Shown piece after piece: positions 7,100-13,816 of a stretch of 14,011 bases of DNA. This DNA comes from an uncultured Altererythrobacter sp. (GTDB taxonomy: Bacteria > Pseudomonadota > Alphaproteobacteria > Sphingomonadales > Sphingomonadaceae). Numbering within the stretch: position 1 is the stretch's first letter; each line of letters starts with the position of its first letter. The notes beneath the pieces were generated by a model. That model had not been told where the DNA came from and searched no databases. It saw only the letters and a program-made list of their open reading frames with translations. Both the position numbers and the translations under genes were made by a program. Where the stretch lies: assembly GCA_938009055.1 (NCBI GenBank), contig CALLIO010000300.1, positions 1 through 14,011 on the forward strand. The letters are read 5' to 3'.

Positions 7100-7192
7100 T
7101 CGACATAAGGGATGGTATGAGGAGAGGCGAAATGCGCGCTCTCGAATTTGCGGTTTTCGGGTTAGCGACCAGCCAAGCGGCGCGCAAGGTCT

Positions 7193-8311
7193 CTAGAGCG
7201 GCTTGGGAGTGTTTCCCTCAAGAATATGCGTGCAGCCGAGCGCGCGCGCATCATCTGCATTGTTCAACGCTGCAATCGTGCGCCATCCATCGCCGCGCAG
7301 CATTGCCGCTGCCGCGCGATCATGGCCAAGGGGCAAAAACACAGTGTCGCGCGCTTTTTCGGCAGAAGCTCCATCCGCCATGCGGTTAACATAAAGCGTG
7401 AAGCCAGTCGCAGCCTCTTCACTGCCGGAAATTTGATAGGTACCGCCACGCCCAACTGCGCCGCGCACGCCATCAGCGTAGAGGGTAAAGCCGAACCAGC
7501 TTTGATATTCAAAGCCGTGGCGTTCTGTCGGATCAAGAGTAAGGCGGACATCATTTCCAATCGAGGCTGCGATCACCTTCAAGCCCTCTATCCGGCTGGC
7601 TAGCGCGCCGCCAGCATCAATCGCAGTGAGTTTCGCCAACGCCTCATCAAACGCGCCGGTGGCATAGAGCAGCGGCAGATAGGCTTCCCCGCCCGCAGCC
7701 TTCAGCCCGCCAGCATCTTTCGTATCAAGCTCGCGCCGGACATCGTCGATCTGATCTGGCGATAGTGGCATCGCATTCTCTGCCAGAGTATCGACCAGAT
7801 CGGGCAGAGTGAAATCCACCGAAACTCCGCTCAATCCCGCAGCATTCAGCGCCTCAATCGCAACCTGTAATATCTCACTAGCAGCACCAGCTGTATCGGC
7901 CCCAATCAGCTCCGCGCCCAATTGCAAACGCTCGCGTGCCGGGTCGAGCTGGTCAGCAGCCATAACTGCCGTCTCACCGCAATAGGCAAGCCGCAACGGG
8001 CGCGGCGCATCCGCCATGCTGGTCGCTGCAATCCGCCCGATCTGCGGCGTTATGTCTGAACGCAATGCCAAAGTGCGCAAGCTTGCCGGATCGACAAAAC
8101 GGAACATTGTGCGCGCTTGCGCCGTATCGCCGCCCAAAGCCATCCGTCCTGCAAGCGATTTCTCGAACTCGACCAGCGGGGGGCGCACGCGGTCATAGCC
8201 ATGACTGTCGAGCGCATCCAAGAATGCCCGCATCGCATGGGTGATGCGCGCTGCATCGCCGGGTAAGCGGTCTTCTAAGCCAATGGGCAGGAGATCATCG
8301 GGTTTGGTCAT
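7193..8311 (-). CDS. hisZ: ATP phosphoribosyltransferase regulatory subunit
   Basis: HisZ is a catalytically dead histidyl-tRNA synthetase paralogue that binds short-form HisG and makes it active and histidine-sensitive, at the first step of histidine synthesis. The protein is 372 residues. Its N-terminus has RVRPPLVEFEKSL (41-53), the motif-2-like ALRSDITPQIGRIAAT (82-97), and RERLQLGAELIG (126-137), all in HisRS order. The C-terminal anticodon-binding domain of true HisRS is missing, which supports HisZ rather than HisS. No hisG lies in the window. It starts 28 bp after the serA stop, consistent with cotranscription. A short hydrophilic tail, GNTPKPL, ends the protein. Confidence 0.92.
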   Translation of the reverse strand: MTKPDDLLPIGLEDRLPGDAARITHAMRAFLDALDSHGYDRVRPPLVEFEKSLAGRMALGGDTAQARTMFRFVDPASLRTLALRSDITPQIGRIAATSMADAPRPLRLAYCGETAVMAADQLDPARERLQLGAELIGADTAGAASEILQVAIEALNAAGLSGVSVDFTLPDLVDTLAENAMPLSPDQIDDVRRELDTKDAGGLKAAGGEAYLPLLYATGAFDEALAKLTAIDAGGALASRIEGLKVIAASIGNDVRLTLDPTERHGFEYQSWFGFTLYADGVRGAVGRGGTYQISGSEEAATGFTLYVNRMADGASAEKARDTVFLPLGHDRAAAAMLRGDGWRTIAALNNADDARALGCTHILEGNTPKPL

Positions 8312-8339
8312 ATGCGGCGATCCCCTGCCCTAAGCAGGC

Positions 8340-9923
8340 TTAAAACTCCAGCGCTTTGACCATTTTTACGCCTTCGACACCGCCAGCGTCGGCAACGACC
8401 GCTTCGCTGATCGGCTGGTCGACACTCAGCAGCAGCACGGCTTCGCCGCCCGCATCACGCCGTCCGAGGTTAAACGTGCCGATGTTAATACCGTGATCGC
8501 CCAGCAAAGTGCCGATCCGGCCGATAAAGCCAGGCTTATCATCATTAACGATATAGAGCATGTGGCCATCAAGGTCCGCTTCGATACCGATGCCGAAAAT
8601 TTCAACCAGGCGCGGCTCTGCATTGCCAAACAAAGTGCCTGCGACCGAGCGCGCACCTTGGCTTGTCTCTACGGTGACGCGAACCAGCGTGTTGTACGCC
8701 CCTTCATGATCGTGGCGCACTTCGCTGACCTTGAGCCCGCGTTCCTTGGCCAGATAAGGCGCATTGACCATATTCACCGTGTCGGAATAGCGGCGCATGA
8801 AGCCTGCCAGAACAGCGCCAGTGATCGGCTTGCCGTTAAGTTCAGCAGCAGCGCCTTCACGCTCGATGCTGATTTCGGTGAGATTGCCATGTGCCAGCTG
8901 CCCCACGAGCGAACCCAGCTTTTCTGCCAAGGCCATATAGGGCTTGAGCTTGGGTGCTTCTTCTGCGGACAGCGATGGCATGTTGAGCGCATTGGTCACG
9001 CCGCCATTGACGAGGTAATCGGCCATTTGCTCGGCCACCTGCAGCGCAACATTGACCTGCGCTTCGGTGGTTGAGGCGCCCAGATGCGGGGTGCAGATGA
9101 AGTTTGGCGCGCCGAACAGCGGGTTTTCCTTGGCAGGTTCGGTTTCAAACACGTCGAGAGCAGCGGCCGCCACTTGCCCGCTTTCCAAGCAATCTTTCAG
9201 CGCTGCCTCGTCGATCAGCCCGCCGCGTGCGCAATTGACGATGCGGATGCCGGGCTTGGCATTTTCCAGCCGCTCGCGGTTCAAGATATTGCGCGTTTGA
9301 TCAGTCAGCGGAGTGTGAAGAGAGACGAAATCCGCGCGCGACAAAAGCGTGTCGAGATCAACTTTCTCAATGCCCAGTTCAACTGCGCGATCTTCGGTAA
9401 GGAAGGGATCGTAAGCGACGACCTTCATCTTAAGGCCAAGCGCGCGGCTGGCAACGATCGAGCCGATATTGCCCGCGCCGACCAGACCCAATGTCTTGCC
9501 GGTCACCTCAACGCCCATGAAGTCCTTCTTCGGCCATTCACCTGCTTGCGTGCGCGCATTGGCAGCCGGAATTTGGCGAGCCAGCGCCATCACCATCGCA
9601 ATCGCGTGCTCTGCCGTAGTGATCGAATTGCCGAACGGCGTATTCATCACAACCACGCCTCTGCCCGATGCATAGGGAATATCGACATTGTCGACGCCGA
9701 TGCCCGCGCGGCCAATGACTTTGAGGTTGGTCGCAGCGTCGAGCACTTCAGGTGTGACCGTGGTGGAGCTGCGGATTGCAAGCCCGTGATAATCGCCGAT
9801 GCGGGCGATCAGTTCTTCCGGCGTTTCGCCAGTGATAACGTCCACATCGCAGCCGCGCTCTTCGAAAATACGCGCTGCGTTGGGGTCCATCTTGTCCGAA
9901 ATAAGTACTTTGGGTTTGGTCAT
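8340..9923 (-). CDS. serA: D-3-phosphoglycerate dehydrogenase
   Basis: SerA oxidises 3-phosphoglycerate to 3-phosphohydroxypyruvate with NAD, the first step of serine synthesis. The 527-residue form is the long type found in M. tuberculosis. The NAD-binding GAGNIG (149-154) lies in the nucleotide domain. The catalytic residues fall at Arg233 (NCARGG), Glu262 (ETEP) and His280 (TPHLGAS), the same numbers as the mycobacterial enzyme. An intervening ASB-type domain follows from about 320, and a C-terminal ACT domain (about 455-527; LYIVNDDKPGFIGRIG) should bind serine for feedback inhibition. A ribosome site AGGAAA sits 7 nt before the ATG. It follows serC after an 83-nt spacer that can form a nested hairpin. 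Confidence 0.97.
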   Translation of the reverse strand: MTKPKVLISDKMDPNAARIFEERGCDVDVITGETPEELIARIGDYHGLAIRSSTTVTPEVLDAATNLKVIGRAGIGVDNVDIPYASGRGVVVMNTPFGNSITTAEHAIAMVMALARQIPAANARTQAGEWPKKDFMGVEVTGKTLGLVGAGNIGSIVASRALGLKMKVVAYDPFLTEDRAVELGIEKVDLDTLLSRADFVSLHTPLTDQTRNILNRERLENAKPGIRIVNCARGGLIDEAALKDCLESGQVAAAALDVFETEPAKENPLFGAPNFICTPHLGASTTEAQVNVALQVAEQMADYLVNGGVTNALNMPSLSAEEAPKLKPYMALAEKLGSLVGQLAHGNLTEISIEREGAAAELNGKPITGAVLAGFMRRYSDTVNMVNAPYLAKERGLKVSEVRHDHEGAYNTLVRVTVETSQGARSVAGTLFGNAEPRLVEIFGIGIEADLDGHMLYIVNDDKPGFIGRIGTLLGDHGINIGTFNLGRRDAGGEAVLLLSVDQPISEAVVADAGGVEGVKMVKALEF

Positions 9924-9946
9924 AAGAATTTCCTATCCGTCTTCCC

Positions 9947-10008
9947 GATTGGCTCGGGGCGGTTCAAAAGGGGTAGGCGGCGACCCGCCACCGGGCCGCC
10001 AGCCAATC
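9947..10008. repeat. Nested inverted repeat in the serC-serA junction
   Basis: GATTGGCT (9947-9954) and AGCCAATC (10001-10008) are perfect 8-bp arms. Beyond a 3-nt bulge, GGCGG (9958-9962) pairs with CCGCC (9996-10000). Inside, GGCGG-CGAC-CCGCC (9976-9989) forms its own hairpin. One arm overlaps the serC stop codon (10007-10009). No U-run follows on the minus strand, so a Rho-independent terminator is unlikely; an mRNA stabiliser or processing site separating serC from serA is possible. Confidence 0.6.
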
Positions 10009-11161
10009 AGCCGTTTTTCACTTGCTCGTAAGCCCAGTCGATCCAGGGCAAGAGGCGTTTCAAATCCTCTTGCTCGACCGTGCCGCCACACCAGATGCGC
10101 AGCGAAGGTGGGGCATCGCGATAGCCATTGAAGTCATAGCCAACTTCACGCTCTTCGAGCATTTTGACGATTTTCTTTGGCACCGCGGCCTGATCGTCAG
10201 CCGACAGGCTTTCATACCAATCGCCAGTGAACTTCATGCAGATACCGGTGTTGGTCCGTTTGGCCGGATCAGCGACCATATTCTTGAGCCAGGGCGTCGC
10301 CTCGATCCAATCGGTCACGATTTTGGCATTGGCATCGGCGCGTTCAAACATCGCCTTGCGCCCGCCCATCGCCTGCGCCCATTCCAGCGCTGCGATATAA
10401 TCTTCGGTTGCCAGCAGCGAAGGCGTGTTGATCGTCGCGCCTTGGAAGATGCCTTGGTTGATCTTACCGCCTTTTTTCAGGCGGAAGAGCTTAGGCAATG
10501 GCCACTCAGGGTCATAGCTTTCAATCCGCTCAACCGCTTTGGGCGAGAGGACGAGCATACCATGCTGGGCTTCAGAGCCCATGACTTTCTGCCATGAATA
10601 GGTCGTCGCATCGAGCTTGGCCCAATCCATTTCCTGAGCAAAGATCGCGCTGGTCGCGTCATTGATCGTCACACCCTTGCGACCCGGCTCGAGCCAGTCG
10701 GTGTTGGGGATTTTCGCGCCCGAAGTCGTGCCGTTCCATGTGAAGACAACGTCATTGTCTTGCGGGATCGAGTGCAGATCGGGGATCTCGCCATAATCAG
10801 CGTCGAGCACTTGCAGATCGGGCAGCTTGAGCTGCTTGACCGCGTCTTGGATCCACACATTGCCGAAGCTTTCCCAAGCGGCAACCGTTGCAGGACCAGC
10901 GCCCAGCATGGTCCACATCGCGCATTCCAGCGCGCCCGTGTCAGAGGCTGGCATAATACCCACGAGATAATCCTCGGGCACGCCCAGCATCTCTTTCGAC
11001 AAGTCAATCGCGTATTTCAAACGCGCCTTGCCAGTGGCCGAACGGTGCGAACGGCCCAAAGCTTCAGTTTTAAGATTGCTCGCCGACCAGCCAGGGAATT
11101 TGGCAGTAGGTCCAGACGAGAAAAAAGGACGCTCAGGTTTGAGCGTTGGTAGGTCAGTCAT
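10007..11161 (-). CDS. serC: Phosphoserine aminotransferase (alphaproteobacterial/Methanosarcina type)
   Basis: SerC transfers an amino group from glutamate to 3-phosphohydroxypyruvate, giving phosphoserine, the second step of serine synthesis; it may also serve pyridoxal phosphate synthesis. The protein is 384 residues from ATG 11161. An upstream open frame of 34 codons exists, but AAGGAGAG lies just before this ATG and MTDLPTLKPERPFFSSGPTA is the family start. SSGPTAKFPGW (15-25) and GRSHRSATGK (36-45) match the group. DATSAIF (168-174) lies in the cofactor pocket, and SWQKVMG carries the Schiff-base Lys192. Sequence character fits the TIGR01365-like subgroup rather than the enteric SerC. 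It is first in a serC-serA-hisZ-purA run and is preceded by a structured leader. Confidence 0.95.
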   Translation of the reverse strand: MTDLPTLKPERPFFSSGPTAKFPGWSASNLKTEALGRSHRSATGKARLKYAIDLSKEMLGVPEDYLVGIMPASDTGALECAMWTMLGAGPATVAAWESFGNVWIQDAVKQLKLPDLQVLDADYGEIPDLHSIPQDNDVVFTWNGTTSGAKIPNTDWLEPGRKGVTINDATSAIFAQEMDWAKLDATTYSWQKVMGSEAQHGMLVLSPKAVERIESYDPEWPLPKLFRLKKGGKINQGIFQGATINTPSLLATEDYIAALEWAQAMGGRKAMFERADANAKIVTDWIEATPWLKNMVADPAKRTNTGICMKFTGDWYESLSADDQAAVPKKIVKMLEEREVGYDFNGYRDAPPSLRIWCGGTVEQEDLKRLLPWIDWAYEQVKNG

Positions 11162-11211
11162 GTATTCTCTCCTTACAGAGAGCTCGCGCGGCGTTGGGAC
11201 CGCGTGGCCCA
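11162..11211 (-). ncRNA. Structured serC leader, two hairpins; candidate serC RNA motif
   Basis: On the minus strand, CGCGG/CCGCG (11200-11204 with 11187-11191) closes a loop TCCCAACG. Directly downstream, CTCTC/GAGAG (11178-11182 with 11167-11171) closes a loop TGTAAG, so the AAGGAG Shine-Dalgarno (11169-11174) is half inside the stem and half in the loop. Published comparative work describes a serC cis-regulatory RNA upstream of serC(-serA) in alphaproteobacteria; position, size and layout fit, but I could not test the match to the covariance model. Confidence 0.6.
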
Positions 11212-11217
11212 CGTGCC

Positions 11218-11245
11218 GCACTAGTGTTGCGCTGCAACAAGTCAA
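11218..11245 (-). promoter_or_regulatory. Candidate serC promoter with internal dyad operator
   Basis: On the minus strand, TTGACT (11240-11245) is followed after 16 bp by TAGTGC (11218-11223), a weak -10. The spacer is almost filled by the perfect dyad TGTTGC-GCT-GCAACA (11225-11239). A start near 11211 would make the two-hairpin leader begin right at the 5' end of the mRNA. The -35 and dyad are clear; the -10 is poor, so the promoter call is tentative. Confidence 0.42.
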
Positions 11246-11347
11246 GCGCGCATACGCAGTCAACCGTGTGAAAACTTGCGCGCCGATAAATTTAACACGC
11301 GCTTTTGCTCGCCAATTGGGAAAAGCGGCACTAAGGCCGGTGAGGTT

Positions 11348-12538
11348 ATGGAAGTGTCGCAGCTACGCATTGCCTTGTTCAGCGGAAACTACAATTACGT
11401 CCGCGACGGAGCCAATCAGGCATTGAACCGGCTGGCAGAGTATCTGCTGCGTCAGGGGGCTGAGTTGCGCGTTTACGCTCCAACCGTTCCCGAACCGGCT
11501 TTCGAACCCACCGGCGATCTGGTCTCTGTGCCGAGCTTTCCCATTCCCGGCCGCGCGGAATATCGCATTCCCTTTGGCCTTTCGCGGGCGAACAGAGCTG
11601 ATCTGGAGGCGTTTGACCCGCATATCATCCACACGTCCTCGCCCGACCCAACCGGCCATGCCGCGCTGCGCTGGGCGCAAGAGGCGGACATTCCTGTTCT
11701 AGCATCGGTTCACACGCGGTTTGAAACCTATCCGCGCTATTACAAGCTGGGCTTCATCGAACCGGCGATCGAGGCGACATTGCGCCGGTTCTACAATCGC
11801 TGCGACGCGCTGGTTGCCCCTTCGCAATCCATGATCGAAGAGCTGATCGAGCAGGATATGCACGATGATATCGGCCTGTGGTCGCGCGGCGTGGATCGCA
11901 CGATCTTTGACCCTTCGAAGCGCGATATGGATTGGCGGCGTGCACAGGGTCTAGACGATAACGATGTTGCGATTGTCTTTCTTGGCCGTCTGGTGATGGA
12001 AAAGGGGCTGGATGTCTTTGCCGAAAGCATCATCCAATTGCGCAAGCTGCAAGCCCCGCACAAAGTTCTGGTGATCGGCGATGGTCCGGCACGCAGCTGG
12101 TTTGAACAGGCCTTGCCCGGCGGCATCTTTGCGGGGTTTCAAACAGGCGCTGCCTTGGGCCGCGCTTTGGCGAGCGGCGACATCTTCTTCAACCCATCAA
12201 TCACAGAGACATTTGGCAATGTGACACTGGAGGCGATGGCGAGCGGATTGCCGGTTATTGCAGCCGGGGCGACCGGCGCATCAAGCCTGGTGAATTGCGG
12301 CGAGACTGGCAGGCTGATCCCGCCCGGCGACACCGAAAAATTTGCCTCAGCGCTTGCACCCTATTGCAATGATGCTGATCTGCGCGCAGCCCACGGCGCG
12401 GCAGGCGAATTGAAATCGCGCGATTACAGCTGGGATGCGATAAACAAGGTGGTCGCCGATACTTATGTGCGGCTCGTCGAGACCCGCCGCGATGTGATCG
12501 CCAAAGAGGCGGCCGAGCACAGCGCTGCGACCGCCTAA
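11348..12538 (+). CDS. GT4-family glycosyltransferase (MgtA/SqdX-like)
   Basis: A 396-residue GT-B glycosyltransferase of family GT4. The N-terminal acceptor domain starts RIALFSGNYNYVRDGANQAL (7-26), with HTSSPDPTGHAALRWA (95-110) and VHTRFETYPRYY (121-132). The C-terminal nucleotide-sugar domain has FLGRLVMEKG (211-220; Arg214 and Lys219 for phosphate binding), VIGDGP (242-247), and the EX7E motif E287-E295 in ETFGNVTLEAMASG. The closest families I recall are GDP-mannose-dependent lipid mannosyltransferases (MgtA) and SqdX-like enzymes, so a glycolipid product is plausible, but donor and acceptor are not determined. I chose ATG 11348, with GTGAGG just upstream; the frame also opens at 11276, but those 24 codons lack family character. 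It diverges from serC and converges on the next gene with a 6-bp gap. Confidence 0.88.
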   Translation: MEVSQLRIALFSGNYNYVRDGANQALNRLAEYLLRQGAELRVYAPTVPEPAFEPTGDLVSVPSFPIPGRAEYRIPFGLSRANRADLEAFDPHIIHTSSPDPTGHAALRWAQEADIPVLASVHTRFETYPRYYKLGFIEPAIEATLRRFYNRCDALVAPSQSMIEELIEQDMHDDIGLWSRGVDRTIFDPSKRDMDWRRAQGLDDNDVAIVFLGRLVMEKGLDVFAESIIQLRKLQAPHKVLVIGDGPARSWFEQALPGGIFAGFQTGAALGRALASGDIFFNPSITETFGNVTLEAMASGLPVIAAGATGASSLVNCGETGRLIPPGDTEKFASALAPYCNDADLRAAHGAAGELKSRDYSWDAINKVVADTYVRLVETRRDVIAKEAAEHSAATA

Positions 12539-12544
12539 GAGGTT

Positions 12545-12976
12545 TCAGCGAAGCACGCCCGCGCTGCGCATTTTGTTGGCATAGAGAAACAGGGCGATGG
12601 TTATCACCCAAATCGCTGCAGCAAAGGCCTTGTGACCGCCGGTTGTAAGGCTTTCAGGCAGCTCGGTTGCGAACCATTGGTAGTAAGTCGTGCCAACGAG
12701 TCCGATAATCGAAAAGCCAAACAATTGCACCGCGAAGCCCTTGCGCAAAAGAAGGGCAATCGAGCCGAGAAAACAGCCCCACACGCCCACTGCCCAAAAG
12801 GCCGACGCGATCGCGGGGAAATTGTTATAATAGTCAATTTGCTCCGCCGGCATTCCCGAACCCTCGAGCATGCCGAGCTTGGTTGTCGTATAGCTAATTG
12901 CACCGCCCGCATTCCACAGCAGACTCAACACTCCAGCGATCCACAAATGCACCGGTGTTTTGGTTCCTTCACTCAT
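12545..12976 (-). CDS. Four-helix membrane protein of unknown function
   Basis: A 143-residue integral membrane protein with likely transmembrane helices at about 10-28, 53-76, 81-100 and 116-134. Conserved-looking features are HLWIAGVLSLLWNAGGA near the start, a Tyr/Asn-rich segment IDYYNNFPAIASAFWAVGVWG (about 47-67) and TTYYQWFA (96-103). I recall similar sphingomonad proteins labelled loosely as sugar transporter, but nothing here proves transport and the protein is very small for that. A purine-rich AGGAGG (12988-12993 on the opposite strand), continuing as GGGGAC, precedes the ATG. It lies 97 bp downstream of padR on the same strand, so it may be in its operon or among its targets. Confidence 0.8.
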   Translation of the reverse strand: MSEGTKTPVHLWIAGVLSLLWNAGGAISYTTTKLGMLEGSGMPAEQIDYYNNFPAIASAFWAVGVWGCFLGSIALLLRKGFAVQLFGFSIIGLVGTTYYQWFATELPESLTTGGHKAFAAAIWVITIALFLYANKMRSAGVLR

Positions 12977-13073
12977 CGACTTGTCCCCCTCCTATTGGCG
13001 CGCCGCCCAACTAGCGCGCACCTCCACTATCAAGGAGTGTATCGGTAGAATGCAAAGCCTGCAAACCGGCGCG

Positions 13074-13694
13074 TTATAGCCGCTCGATCCGCTTCGCCAG
13101 CTCGTCAATCCAATCGACAATCTCATCGACCGAGGCTTTCTCCAGCCCGCCACTCCGCGCACGGTTGCGCAAGACATTGGCGAGGTTGCCCATCGCGCGG
13201 AAGAGATCGGGCGCAGCGCTTTTTGCCGGCCCATCACTCTTGGCAGCAAGCTTTGCGATCAATGCTTCGACTTCATCAGAGCGCACATCCAATTCGGACT
13301 TACCCTCTTTCGTGGCTTCGAAATTCTTGCGCGCGCCATCGCTCTTCGCTTCTTTGATCACGCCTTCATCGACCATCAGATTGAGTGTTGGGTAGACCGC
13401 ACCTGGACTGGGTGCATAGGCACCGCCGGTAAGCTGTTCTATCGCCTTGATAAGCTCGTAGCCGTGGCGCGATTGCTCGCCGATCAGATGCAGGAGCGCG
13501 AGCCTAAGCTCTCCGCTGGCAAACATGCGCGAACGCCGGCCCCGCCCCCCGCGTCCGCCGCGACCAAAGCCGCCCGGCCAGTCATCGCTGTCCCAGCTGC
13601 TCCAGCCGCCGCGCGAGCCGTTTTGGGCCGCAATCATAGCGATAAAGGGCCAAGCGCCCGACTTCTTGAGTTTGAGTATTTTGTGGGGGTGCAT
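13074..13694 (-). CDS. PadR-family transcriptional regulator with Gly/Arg-rich N-terminus
   Basis: A 206-residue repressor-type protein. The PadR winged helix covers about 60-135: SGELRLALLHLIGEQSRHGYE, then AIEQLTGGAYAPSPGAVYPTL (84-104), the family hallmark, and a wing with ARKNFEATKEGK. The C-terminal helical region (135-206) should dimerise. The N-terminus is unusual: MHPHKILKLKKSG, then a disordered tract with GGFGRGGRGGRGRR (41-54), which could contact DNA or RNA nonspecifically. AAAGGAA lies 8 nt before ATG 13694 and supports this start over internal Met20 or Met57. The promoter carries a strong palindrome, suggesting autoregulation. The ligand is unknown. Confidence 0.93.
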   Translation of the reverse strand: MHPHKILKLKKSGAWPFIAMIAAQNGSRGGWSSWDSDDWPGGFGRGGRGGRGRRSRMFASGELRLALLHLIGEQSRHGYELIKAIEQLTGGAYAPSPGAVYPTLNLMVDEGVIKEAKSDGARKNFEATKEGKSELDVRSDEVEALIAKLAAKSDGPAKSAAPDLFRAMGNLANVLRNRARSGGLEKASVDEIVDWIDELAKRIERL

Positions 13695-13734
13695 GGGGGT
13701 ATTCCTTTGGTTGTAACGTCCAATCCTTATCAGT

Positions 13735-13763
13735 TAAGATATATCTTAGAATATCTTTATCAA
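13735..13763 (-). promoter_or_regulatory. padR promoter with 14-bp palindromic operator
   Basis: TAAGATATATCTTA (13735-13748) is a perfect 14-bp palindrome. ATATCTT recurs exactly 10 bp further on (13741-13747 and 13751-13757), so two half-sites lie on one helical face. On the minus strand a -35-like TTGATA (13758-13763) and -10-like TATCTT (13736-13741) with a 16-bp spacer enclose the repeats. A repressor bound here would block RNA polymerase; PadR itself is the obvious candidate. The palindrome is certain; its role is inferred. Confidence 0.6.
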
Positions 13764-13816
13764 GCCCCACATGCATTTCTTTGGAAGATTTTTGCAGCCC
13801 CGCTAAGAAGCACCCA

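Noticed and set aside
9084..10031. Long plus-strand open frame (315 codons) opposite serA
   Set aside because: It is antisense to a fully conserved serA, has no recognisable domain, and its Arg/His/Ala-rich composition is typical of a shadow frame in GC-rich DNA.
12977..13073. Separate promoter for the four-helix membrane protein
   Set aside because: TTGCAT/TGATAG with 17-bp spacing matches consensus poorly; readthrough from padR is as likely.
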